Source: JASHSH01 sp036490215 | GTDB taxonomy: Bacteria; Pseudomonadota; Alphaproteobacteria; Rhodospirillales; Magnetospirillaceae | Length of the DNA stretch: 32,080 nucleotides | Assembly (NCBI GenBank): GCA_036490215.1 | Contig: DASXEH010000051.1 | Span: 1-32,080 of the forward strand | Direction of reading: 5' to 3' | In this document: positions 24,695 to 32,080 of the stretch, piece by piece | Numbering within the stretch: position 1 is the stretch's first letter | How the letters are laid out: each line of letters begins with the position of its first letter | Notes under the pieces: generated by a model | Seen by the model: only the letters and a program-made list of their open reading frames with translations | The model's database searches: none | Told to the model about the DNA's origin: nothing | Position numbers and translations under genes: made by a program

Positions 24695-25771
24695 ATGGCC
24701 GATCTGTTCGAAAATCCGATGGGGCTGATGGGATTCGAATTCGTCGAATTCGCCTCGCCCACGCCTGGCCTCCTGGAAGACGCTTTCGAGAAGCTGGGCT
24801 TCACCATGATCGCGCGTCACCGCTCGAAAGATGTGGTGCTCTATCGCCAGGGCGACATCAATTTCATCGTCGACCGCGAGCCCCATAGCGCAGCCGCCTA
24901 TTTCGCCGCCGAGCATGGGCCCGCGGCCTGCGGCCTCGGCTTCCGCGTCAAGGATTCACACAAGGCCTATACACTTGCACTGGAACGCGGAGCGCAGCCG
25001 ATCGAGACCATGCCCGGCCCGATGGAGTTGCGCTTGCCGGCGATCAAAGGAATCGGCGGTGCGCCGCTCTATCTGATCGATCGGTTCGAGGAGGGCAAAT
25101 CGATCTACGACATCGATTTCGAGTTCATCGATGGTGTCGACCGACGCCCACGCGGCCATGGCCTCGAGGTGATCGACCATCTGACCCACAACGTCTATCG
25201 CGGACGTATGGCGTTCTGGGCGAAATACTACGAGAAGCTCTTCAACTTCCGCGAACTGCGCTACTTCGACATCAAGGGCGAATATACCGGCCTGACCTCG
25301 AAGGCGATGACCGCGCCCGACGGCAAAATCCGCATTCCGCTCAATGAAGAGTCGGCGCGCGGATCGGGTCAGATCGAGGAGTATCTGATGGCCTTCAACG
25401 GCGAAGGCATCCAGCACATCGCCATGGCCTGCAGTGACATCCTGGGCACTGTCGATCGCCTGGCCCAAGCCGGCGTGCCGCTGATGAAGGCGCCACCATC
25501 CGCCTATTACCGCATGCTCGACGAGCGCGTGCCGGGCCATGGCGAGGATCCAAAAACGCTGCAGGCGCGCGGCATCCTGCTCGATGGCACGACGAAAAAT
25601 GGAGCGCCGCGATTGTTGCTTCAGATTTTCTCGAACACGATGCTTGGCCCTGTCTTCTTCGAGTTCATCCAACGCAAGGGCGACGAAGGATTTGGCGAGG
25701 GCAATTTCAAAGCACTGTTCGAATCGCTGGAACGCGACCAGATCGATCGCGGCGTACTGAAGGCGCAGTGA
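24695..25771 (+). CDS. hpd: 4-Hydroxyphenylpyruvate dioxygenase
   Basis: This iron enzyme converts 4-hydroxyphenylpyruvate to homogentisate, the second step of tyrosine breakdown after transamination. The metal ligands are visible: H162 (IDHLTHNVYRGRM), H241 (GIQHIAMAC) and E323 (FFEFIQRKGD). FDIKGEYTGLTSKAM and IPLNEES are family blocks. The ATG at 24695 with GGAG 6 bases upstream gives 358 residues, normal for bacterial enzymes; an ATG at 24671 would add eight residues. phhA starts one base after its stop, so phenylalanine to tyrosine and tyrosine-derived pyruvate to homogentisate are co-expressed. Homogentisate dioxygenase is not in the window. Confidence 0.97.
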   Translation: MADLFENPMGLMGFEFVEFASPTPGLLEDAFEKLGFTMIARHRSKDVVLYRQGDINFIVDREPHSAAAYFAAEHGPAACGLGFRVKDSHKAYTLALERGAQPIETMPGPMELRLPAIKGIGGAPLYLIDRFEEGKSIYDIDFEFIDGVDRRPRGHGLEVIDHLTHNVYRGRMAFWAKYYEKLFNFRELRYFDIKGEYTGLTSKAMTAPDGKIRIPLNEESARGSGQIEEYLMAFNGEGIQHIAMACSDILGTVDRLAQAGVPLMKAPPSAYYRMLDERVPGHGEDPKTLQARGILLDGTTKNGAPRLLLQIFSNTMLGPVFFEFIQRKGDEGFGEGNFKALFESLERDQIDRGVLKAQ

Positions 25772-25772
25772 G

Positions 25773-26648
25773 ATGCAGCCATCCGCCAAACATGGTTACG
25801 CGGCGGGCGACGCGGGGCGGCCGGAACGCGCCGACTGGACCATCGACCAGAATTGGGAGCGTTACACCGCCGCCGAACATGGTGTGTGGCGAACCTTGTT
25901 CGAGCGTCAGCAGAAATTGCTGATCGGCCGCGCCTGCGATTCATTCATCAGCGGAATGGCGGATCTGCCGATCGGCCCCGAGGCCATTCCCGACTTCCGG
26001 CGCCTGTCGGACATCCTGATGAAGCGCACCGGCTGGCAAGTAGTGGCGGTGCCCGGCCTCGTGCCCGCCGATGTGTTCTTCGAGCACCTGGCCAATCGCC
26101 GCTTTCCAGCCGGCCAATTCATCCGCAAGCCCGAGGAGCTCGATTATCTGGAAGAGCCCGATGTCTTCCATGATGTCTTTGGCCACGTCCCGATGCTGAT
26201 GCATCCGGTGATGGCCGACTATATTCAGGCTTATGGCCAGGGCGGGTTGCGCGCCCAGCGCATGGGCATGCTCGACCAGCTCGGCCGCGTCTATTGGTAC
26301 ACGGTCGAATTCGGCCTGGTACAGCAGAAGGATGGTCTGCGGCTCTACGGCGCAGGCATCGCGTCATCGGCCACCGAAAGCGTCTTTTCGCTCGAAAGCC
26401 CCTCGCCCAATCGGCTGCACTTCGCACTCGAGCGTGTGATGCGGACGCGCGTGCGCATCGATGATCTGCAAGAGACCTATTTCGTGATCGCGGATTTGGA
26501 TGAGCTGCTCGACCTTGCCCGCATCGATTTTGCGCCGCTCTACACGCGGGTGAAAGGCCAAGCCGAATACGAGCCCGGAACCGTCCTCGACACCGATGCC
26601 GTTATTACGCGCGGCACGGGCGAGCACGCCCGAGCAGACAAAACCTAA
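25773..26648 (+). CDS. phhA: Phenylalanine 4-monooxygenase
   Basis: This pterin- and iron-dependent hydroxylase makes tyrosine from phenylalanine. The iron-binding facial triad is visible: H133 and H138 in DVFHDVFGHVPML, and E179 in YWYTVEFGL. The 291-residue length fits bacterial monomeric enzymes, which lack the eukaryotic ACT regulatory domain. The ATG follows the hpd TGA after a single base, so translation is probably coupled. It ends in an overlap with the stop codon of convergent ilvA. A pterin dehydratase (phhB) is not seen nearby. Confidence 0.96.
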   Translation: MQPSAKHGYAAGDAGRPERADWTIDQNWERYTAAEHGVWRTLFERQQKLLIGRACDSFISGMADLPIGPEAIPDFRRLSDILMKRTGWQVVAVPGLVPADVFFEHLANRRFPAGQFIRKPEELDYLEEPDVFHDVFGHVPMLMHPVMADYIQAYGQGGLRAQRMGMLDQLGRVYWYTVEFGLVQQKDGLRLYGAGIASSATESVFSLESPSPNRLHFALERVMRTRVRIDDLQETYFVIADLDELLDLARIDFAPLYTRVKGQAEYEPGTVLDTDAVITRGTGEHARADKT

Positions 26649-27853
26649 GCTTCCAGCACAACCGTCGCATGAAAGCCAGCCGCAGCCATGGCGGCAATAA
26701 CCGCTTCCGTGTGCTTATGGTCGTGCGCTTCGAAAGTCAGTTCGAGGGCCGCGTCTTTGGCGGGTAGCGCCAACAAGGTGCGCTGATGCCGAACTTCGAT
26801 GATGTTCGCACCCGCGCCAGCAACTGCGGCCGTGATTCGCGCCAGCGCACCGGGGCGATCGTGGATCGGCACACGCACCGTGACGATGCGACGCTCGCGC
26901 ACGAGTTCACGCATCAGTACCGACGCCAGCAGGCGGGGATCGATGTTGCCGCCCGACAACAACAACGCAATCTTGCGGCCACGAAATTTATCGCGATGCG
27001 TCAGCACGGCAGCCAGCGCTGCGGCACCCGCACCCTCGGCCACGGTTTTTTCGACATTGAGGTAGAGGGCGATCGCATGCTCGAGCGCAGGTTCGTCGAC
27101 AGTCAGAATCTCGTCGACCCGCTCACGCACGATCGCGGTTGTGAATTTACCGGGATATTTGACGGCAATGCCTTCGGCGATGGTATTGCCATCGCCGACC
27201 AGTGCTTCGCCTTTGAGCGCGCACAGCATCGAAGGATAACTGGCAGCCTGAACGCCGACGACGCGAATATCGGGCCTGATCGCTTTCGCCGCTGTGGCGA
27301 TGCCAGAAATCAACCCACCGCCACCGATCGGCACGACGAGTGTGTCGATGTCGGACCGCGCTTCGAGAATCTCAAGCGCAACCGTCCCTTGGCCAGCAAT
27401 CACCAACTCGTCGTCGTATGGATGGACGAAGGTGAGCCCACGCGCCGCTGCCAGCCGCAGCGCTTCGGCGCCGGCATCGGCCAGCGTTTCACCAGCCAAC
27501 ACCACTTCCGCGCCTTGGCGGCGGGTAAGATCGACTTTCACGAATGGCGTGAAGGTCGGCATGACAATGGTGGCCGCGATGGCCAGGCGATGGGCGTGAT
27601 AAGCTACCGCCTGGGCGTGATTGCCCGCCGACATAGCGCAGACACCGCGCGCACGCTCTTCGGGCGAGAGAGTCAGAAGCCGGTTGAGCGCGCCACGCTC
27701 CTTGAAACTCGCCGTGAACTGCAGGTTTTCGAATTTGATGGCGATCTCGGCGTCGGCGATCTCCGACAGCACGCGCGAGGCGACCAGAGGCGTTGGCGAC
27801 AGGTGGCCTGTCAGGCGGGCGGCAGCGGCGCGAACCTCGTCGAGGCCGATCAC
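26645..27853 (-). CDS. ilvA: Threonine ammonia-lyase with C-terminal ACT domain
   Basis: This PLP enzyme deaminates threonine (and often serine) to 2-oxobutanoate, feeding isoleucine synthesis or catabolism. Lys51 in TASFKERGALNRLL binds PLP; the glycine-rich phosphate cup is PIGGGGLISGIA. The C-terminal residues (about 325-402) form an ACT-like domain (VPIHDRPGALARITAAVAGAGANIIEV). The length of 402 is that of the shorter, catabolic-type enzymes, which have a single regulatory domain, rather than the roughly 510-residue E. coli IlvA. The start is a GTG at 27853, 12 bases after the lipoprotein stop, so the two are likely one transcript. Confidence 0.94.
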   Translation of the reverse strand: MIGLDEVRAAAARLTGHLSPTPLVASRVLSEIADAEIAIKFENLQFTASFKERGALNRLLTLSPEERARGVCAMSAGNHAQAVAYHAHRLAIAATIVMPTFTPFVKVDLTRRQGAEVVLAGETLADAGAEALRLAAARGLTFVHPYDDELVIAGQGTVALEILEARSDIDTLVVPIGGGGLISGIATAAKAIRPDIRVVGVQAASYPSMLCALKGEALVGDGNTIAEGIAVKYPGKFTTAIVRERVDEILTVDEPALEHAIALYLNVEKTVAEGAGAAALAAVLTHRDKFRGRKIALLLSGGNIDPRLLASVLMRELVRERRIVTVRVPIHDRPGALARITAAVAGAGANIIEVRHQRTLLALPAKDAALELTFEAHDHKHTEAVIAAMAAAGFHATVVLEA

Positions 27854-27865
27854 CTTGCGCCCGCC

Positions 27866-28423
27866 CTACCGCTGCTTGTCCTTGCGGTTCAGCTCCAGTT
27901 CCTCGGGTGTGAGCTGGAAACCGATATAGATGTCGCGATTCGCCAGATCCTTGGCCGGGTCTTTCAGCGGCAGGGTCAATTCGACCTCGTTGTCGGTGAT
28001 CCGCACATGATCGGCCGGCGGCTGGAAGGAGAACTGAACCCCGAAGGTCTGCTTCGCTTCGGGCTTCGGATAATAGGCCGGGATCGCGACATAGTATTCG
28101 GCGCGCGCATCATCGCCGGGCGCCGCCGGACCACGCGTAAAGGTCATCGACACCTGCAGGGTCATGACCATTTTTTTCTCGTCTTTGTCGTAGGTACACG
28201 AGCCCTTGTAACCGACGATCTCGCCCTGCAGCACCATATCGGTCATGTCGCGTCCGGGGCCCGGCCGATAGGTGATGAATTTGGACGTGTCGGCCAGAAC
28301 GTTGACCTCGGGGCAGGGCGGCGCCTCTTTCTTGCCGCCCAAAGCCGAACACCCGGCCAAAGCCACCGGCACGGCAGCCGCGATCAGTGCGCGGCGCAGG
28401 CCGCTCGGAAAAAATCCCATCAT
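27866..28423 (-). CDS. Putative lipoprotein of unknown function
   Basis: This 185-residue exported protein has a short basic start, a hydrophobic segment (ALIAAAVPVALAGC) and a lipobox LAGC, so it is probably lipid-anchored in the envelope. The mature part has a Cys in APPCPEV and another in KGSCTYD, and beta-rich segments (MVMTLQVSMTFTRGPAAPGD, VELTLPL). It resembles a small periplasmic beta-sandwich, but I recognise no named family. ATG at 28423 or 28420 are both possible; upstream TTG is disfavoured. It precedes ilvA with a 12-base gap, and is divergent from ispH. Confidence 0.8.
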   Translation of the reverse strand: MMGFFPSGLRRALIAAAVPVALAGCSALGGKKEAPPCPEVNVLADTSKFITYRPGPGRDMTDMVLQGEIVGYKGSCTYDKDEKKMVMTLQVSMTFTRGPAAPGDDARAEYYVAIPAYYPKPEAKQTFGVQFSFQPPADHVRITDNEVELTLPLKDPAKDLANRDIYIGFQLTPEELELNRKDKQR

Positions 28424-28581
28424 GTCAGGGGCTTCGGTCAACCTTTAACGGGGGCTTCAATTCTGCTATTGGTGCCGACAGTAATCGACCGTCGAGAGCC
28501 GCACAAGCGGCGCATCGATGGTTTGTCAGATTGATATACGGCCCTATCTTCTATCCAGCCCCGGCCGAAACTGGACCGATC

Positions 28582-29529
28582 ATGACCAAAGCACCGCTGA
28601 CCATCCTACTTGCCCAGCCGCGCGGTTTCTGCGCGGGCGTTGAACGCGCCATCAACATCGTGGAAAAGGCGCTGGAGCGCCACGGCAGGCCGGTCTATGT
28701 GCGCCACGAAATCGTGCATAACCGGTTCGTGGTCGAATCGCTTGAGGCCAAAGGCGCGGTGTTCGTCGACGAACTGACCGATGTGCCCGAGGGCCGCCCG
28801 GTCGTCTTCTCGGCCCATGGCGTACCGCGGTCGGTCACGCAGGATGCGCGCGACCGCAATATGTACTTCCTCGACGCCACCTGCCCGCTGGTGTCGAAGG
28901 TGCATCACGAGGCACAGCATCACGAGCGCAACGACCGGCAGATCATCCTGATCGGCCATGCCGGTCATCCCGAAGTGGTCGGCACCATGGGACAGGTCGA
29001 AGACGGCCGCGTGCTGCTGGTCGAAAACGTCGAGGACGCCGAAAAGGTTGTCCCGGACGATACCGACAAGCTCGCCTACATCACCCAGACGACATTGTCG
29101 GTCGACGACGCGGTGGCCATCACGACGGTTCTGCGCCGCCGCTTTCCCACTATCCTCGGCCCGAAGAGCGAAGACATTTGCTACGCCACCACCAATCGCC
29201 AGAACGCCGTGAAGGTGATCGCCGAACAGTGCGACGCGGTGCTGGTGGTCGGCGCCTACAACTCGTCGAACTCGCGGCGTTTGGTCGAAGTCGCCCTGTC
29301 GGCCGGTTGCTCATCGGCCACGCTGGTTAGCCGCGTCACCGAGATCGATTGGAACAGCCTGCAGGGCGTTGCCCGGCTGGGCCTAACCGCCGGCGCTTCG
29401 GCGCCCGAGATTCTGGTCCAGGAAGTCATCGACGCGTGCCGCGAGCGCTTCGACGTGACGCTCGATATGGTTTCCGTCACCGAAGAGACCGTGGTGTTCA
29501 ATCTGCCTGCATCCTTGGTGGATGCCTGA
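28582..29529 (+). CDS. ispH: 4-Hydroxy-3-methylbut-2-enyl diphosphate reductase
   Basis: It performs the last step of the non-mevalonate isoprenoid pathway, giving IPP and DMAPP with a 4Fe-4S cluster. The three cluster cysteines are C17 (PRGFCAGV), C101 (DATCPLV) and C200 (DICYATTNRQ). The Glu of the TQTTLS region is also present. The ATG at 28582 gives 315 residues, as is usual; in-frame upstream codons are not needed. It leads ispH-thrB-rnhA, a gene order I recall from many alphaproteobacteria. Confidence 0.97.
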   Translation: MTKAPLTILLAQPRGFCAGVERAINIVEKALERHGRPVYVRHEIVHNRFVVESLEAKGAVFVDELTDVPEGRPVVFSAHGVPRSVTQDARDRNMYFLDATCPLVSKVHHEAQHHERNDRQIILIGHAGHPEVVGTMGQVEDGRVLLVENVEDAEKVVPDDTDKLAYITQTTLSVDDAVAITTVLRRRFPTILGPKSEDICYATTNRQNAVKVIAEQCDAVLVVGAYNSSNSRRLVEVALSAGCSSATLVSRVTEIDWNSLQGVARLGLTAGASAPEILVQEVIDACRERFDVTLDMVSVTEETVVFNLPASLVDA

Positions 29530-29544
29530 GATGAACGCCTAATA

Positions 29545-30516
29545 ATGGCGGTCTATACGGAAGTCGGCGACAACGAACTCGAAGCCTTCGTTGCCGAATA
29601 TGACATCGGCACCGTGGTCAGTTGCAAAGGCATCGCCGAGGGTGTCGAAAACAGCAACTATCTGCTGCAGACGGATAGAGGCAATTACATCCTGACGCTC
29701 TACGAGAAGCGCGTCAGCCCAGAAGACCTGCCGTTCTTCATCGATCTGATGGAGCATCTGTCGCGGCGCGGCTTGAAGTGCCCGACGCCCGTCCATGGCC
29801 GCGACGGCCGCGCGCTCCGCCATCTCTGCGGCCGGCCGGCGGCGATCATCACGTTTCTACAGGGCCTGTGGCCGCGGCGCATTCTGCCGCAGCACTGCAC
29901 CGCTGTCGGTCGCGCGCTGGCCGATCTGCATCGCGCCGGTGCCGATTTCGCCGGTTCGCGCGTCAATGGTCTCGGCGCGCCCACCTGGCGTCCGCTATTC
30001 GCCAAAGCAGCTGCTGACGCTGACGGGGTGAAAGGCGGACTGCGTGCGTACCTCGACAGCGAGTTGAACTGGCTGGCCACGCACTGGCCGCGCGATCTGC
30101 CGGCCGGCGTGATCCATGCCGACCTGTTTCCCGACAATGTTTTCTTCCATGGCGACGACGTCTCGGGCCTGATCGACTTCTATTTCGCCTGCACCGATTT
30201 TCTCGCCTACGATCTGGCGGTTTGCCTCAACGCCTGGTGTTTCGAGGCTGACGGCAGTCTCAACGTCACCAAGGCACGCTTGATGGTGGGTGGATACAAC
30301 CAGGGTCGCACGCTGTCCGAGGTGGAATTCGCCGCCCTGCCGATCCTGGCGCGCGGCGCAGCGATGCGCTTCCTGCTGACGCGCCTCTACGATTGGCTCA
30401 ACACGCCGGCCGGCGCGTTGGTCAAGCGAAAGGACCCGCTGGAATACGAGCGCAAGCTGCGCTTCTTCGCCGCCTGCGAGAAGCCCAGCGATCTCGGTCT
30501 CGGTGATCTCGCGTGA
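29545..30516 (+). CDS. thrB: Homoserine kinase (aminoglycoside-phosphotransferase fold)
   Basis: It phosphorylates homoserine on the way to threonine. This is the APH/choline-kinase-fold type of ThrB found in alphaproteobacteria, not the GHMP-type of E. coli. The Brenner motif HADLFPDNVFF (191-201) contains catalytic Asp193, and Asp211 in GLIDFYF binds metal. The N-terminus GIAEGVENSNYLL is a family signature. The length is 323 residues. The ATG has no strong Shine-Dalgarno; it starts 15 bases after ispH and its TGA overlaps the rnhA start (GTGA). Confidence 0.95.
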   Translation: MAVYTEVGDNELEAFVAEYDIGTVVSCKGIAEGVENSNYLLQTDRGNYILTLYEKRVSPEDLPFFIDLMEHLSRRGLKCPTPVHGRDGRALRHLCGRPAAIITFLQGLWPRRILPQHCTAVGRALADLHRAGADFAGSRVNGLGAPTWRPLFAKAAADADGVKGGLRAYLDSELNWLATHWPRDLPAGVIHADLFPDNVFFHGDDVSGLIDFYFACTDFLAYDLAVCLNAWCFEADGSLNVTKARLMVGGYNQGRTLSEVEFAALPILARGAAMRFLLTRLYDWLNTPAGALVKRKDPLEYERKLRFFAACEKPSDLGLGDLA

Positions 30517-30965
30517 ACACCGCCGACAAGGGCGATCTCGTCGAACTCTTCACCGATGGCGCCTGCTCCGGCAATCCGGGACCGGGCGGCTGGGGCGTAC
30601 TGATACGCTGGCAAGGCAACGAGAAAGAAATGTGCGGCGGTGAACGCGCCACCACCAACAACCGCATGGAGATGCGCGCGGTGATCGAAGGGCTGAATGC
30701 CCTCACCCGCAAGATGCGTGTCGCGGTCTACACCGACAGCCAATATGTGCAGAAGGGCATCACCGAGTGGCTACCCGGCTGGAAACGGCGCGGGTGGAAA
30801 ACCGCCGACAAAAAGCCGGTCAAGAACGACGATCTGTGGAAGGCGCTCGAAGAAGCCGCGGCGAAGCATAATGTGAGCTGGCATTGGGTGCGCGGACACG
30901 ATGGCCATGTCGAGAACGAGCGGGCCGATGCACTCGCCCGGCAAGGCATTCGGGAACTCGTTTAG
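30513..30965 (+). CDS. rnhA: Ribonuclease HI
   Basis: This endonuclease cleaves RNA in RNA-DNA hybrids, removing primers and R-loops. The four acidic catalytic residues are D15 (FTDGACSGNPGPGG), E53 (NNRMEMRAV), D75 (VYTDSQYV) and D139 (ERADALA), all offset by five from E. coli numbering; H129 (VRGHDGH) matches the mobile His. The length is 150 residues. It begins with a GTG that overlaps the thrB stop by four bases, so it is translationally coupled to ispH-thrB. Confidence 0.96.
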   Translation: MNTADKGDLVELFTDGACSGNPGPGGWGVLIRWQGNEKEMCGGERATTNNRMEMRAVIEGLNALTRKMRVAVYTDSQYVQKGITEWLPGWKRRGWKTADKKPVKNDDLWKALEEAAAKHNVSWHWVRGHDGHVENERADALARQGIRELV

Positions 30966-30966
30966 C

Positions 30967-30987
30967 TTCCGCGCCGACGCGCCGGAA
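30967..30987 (+). terminator. Weak hairpin after rnhA
   Basis: TTCCGCGC CGAC GCGCCGGAA folds into an 8-bp stem with one bulged C directly after the rnhA stop codon, followed by an A/T-rich stretch but no T-run. It may end the ispH-thrB-rnhA transcript; evidence is modest. Confidence 0.3.
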
Positions 30988-31117
30988 TATTGGCGTATGC
31001 CAAAACTGAAATCATTCTGTTTCGATCCGGCTCTAGCTTGAGCGACGTCAGGCCGCTCGCCCGTGTGAAGCGAGCGCATCGCCTGGCACGCGAAGAAGCA
31101 CGGTGCCATCGATCGAA

Positions 31118-32080
31118 TGACCATGAATCGCAAGGCCCGGCGCGCCGCCAACACATCGGCGGGCAGCATGGGATCGCAAGAGCAATTGCGCCAATGGCTC
31201 GCGCAAGCCCTGGCAGCCCTCAATCAGAACAACCCTGTGATGGCGGCCCGCGCTGCGCAGGCTGCACTGGCGGTCAATAGCAACGCGCCGGAAGCGCACT
31301 ATCTGCTCGCGACCGCGAAACTCCTTCAAGGGCGGCTTGAAGAGGCGATCCCGCTGTACCGCCGTACCGTCGCGCTCGCACCGAGCTTGGCCGAGGCCCA
31401 CAATAATCTCGGCATCGCTTTGGAGCGCACAGGACAACTGGACGACGCGCTACAAAGCTATCGAAACGCGGTAGCGCTGCGGTCACGCTATGCCGAAGCG
31501 CAGACCAATCTCGGCAATCTGCTTCTGACGCGCGGCCAGAGTAGCGACGCTATTACCGCACTCCGCGCGGCCATAGCGGCGGACGCGTCGCGCGCCGAAG
31601 GCTGGTACAATCTGGCCAACGCTTTGGCGCGCGCCGATCAGCTTGTCGAAGCCGAGGGGGCGTACAAACAGGCGATCGCGAAGCGCTCAGGCTTCATCGA
31701 GGCGCTGAACAATCTCAGCACCCTGCTGTCCAAGATGGGCCGCGCGGCCGAGGCCGAAGCTGTCAGCCATCAGGCGGTGCGGGTCAACCCGAACCTGCCG
31801 GAGAGCCATTTCAACCTTGGCGATGCACTGCGTGGTGCCGGACGACTGAACGACGCCATCGCCGCCTATCGCCGCGTGATCGCGCTTCGACCCGGCGACA
31901 CCGAGGCGCGCATCGCCATCGGCAATATCCTGCTCGCCCAGAGCCGCGCGGATGAGGCGCGGGCAATATTTCAGGAGGCGCAACGGCTGCGGCCCGTTGC
32001 CAAACGGCCGGCGATCAAAAATCCGGCGGATTTTTCTGCCTTGTTGTTGCTCGCGCCGGGCGCCGCCAATACGCCGATGG
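31118..32080 (+). CDS. TPR-repeat protein (3' end beyond window)
   Basis: A frame open from 31118 to the window end encodes at least 321 residues of a tetratricopeptide-repeat protein. From about residue 20, about seven 34-residue units are visible, for example AEAHNNLGIALERTGQLDDALQSYRNAVAL, AEAQTNLGNLLL and PESHFNLGDALRGAGRLNDAIAAYRRVIAL. After the last repeat a new domain appears to begin (PADFSALLLLAPGAANTPM), which is not a TPR; it resembles the start of a Rossmann or ATP-grasp-like unit, but too little is seen. There is no signal peptide. An in-frame ATG at 31124 is an alternative start; no clear Shine-Dalgarno is present. It is separated from rnhA by 152 bases with no recognisable feature apart from the weak hairpin. 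Confidence 0.88.

Noticed and set aside
26786..28534. Long plus-strand open frame of 582 codons
   Set aside because: It lies antisense to ilvA and the lipoprotein gene, both of which have clear family motifs or a lipobox. Its product is rich in Arg, His, Asp and Gln in the pattern produced by reading GC-rich genes backwards.
1..32080. Mobile elements, CRISPR arrays, tRNA or rRNA genes
   Set aside because: I found no transposase or integrase motifs, no regularly spaced direct repeats, and no tRNA-like cloverleaf with a recognisable TTCGA arm. The intergenic palindromes are dispersed repeats without coding capacity.

Overview
This window is gene-dense, GC-rich chromosome from an alphaproteobacterium, most likely a Rhodospirillales-type lineage. 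That placement rests on several things seen together: an EipB (DUF1849) envelope protein, a split gcvPA/gcvPB glycine decarboxylase, the ispH-thrB-rnhA cluster, small DUF5985-type membrane proteins, and long palindromic intergenic elements of kinds common in alphaproteobacteria. The placement is inference; no rRNA or tRNA is present to confirm it. I see no insertion sequence, prophage, CRISPR array or tRNA gene, and no gap between genes longer than 300 bases.

Layout, left to right. The 3' three quarters of an RND efflux permease ends at a strong hairpin. aspS follows, carrying an unusual internal insertion. Then come a small proline-rich protein of unknown function (minus strand), secreted EipB, a short-chain dehydrogenase (minus) and glutamine-dependent NAD synthetase. 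A glutamyl-type and a cysteinyl-tRNA synthetase (gltX, cysS) follow; a palindromic repeat lies directly beside each of the three synthetase genes. A secreted protein with a possible chorismate-lyase-like fold converges on a VOC protein and a periplasmic ClpP-fold protein.

The region from about 19.1 kb down to 14.4 kb is the glycine cleavage operon gcvT-gcvH-gcvPA-gcvPB on the minus strand, with a promoter and a tandem glycine riboswitch ahead of gcvT. Immediately upstream is an alkylation-repair pair: an Ada(N-terminal)-AraC-AlkA fusion and a divergent ogt, separated by a 138-base region with a perfect 13-bp inverted repeat.

Next are a hybrid histidine kinase with two near-identical PAS domains, and a convergent, tightly packed three-gene unit (a winged-helix-like protein and two small membrane proteins) of unknown function. 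The phenylalanine/tyrosine degradation pair hpd-phhA follows. ilvA (minus) converges on it with overlapping stop codons and is preceded by a lipoprotein gene. The divergent ispH-thrB-rnhA cluster comes next, and a TPR-repeat protein runs off the right edge.

Most of the window is core metabolism. The parts least explained by known biology are the winged-helix/DUF5985 trio, the operator-like palindrome between alkA and ogt, and the compositionally odd insertion in AspRS. I do not see a clear-cut new multi-gene system comparable to a defence island.
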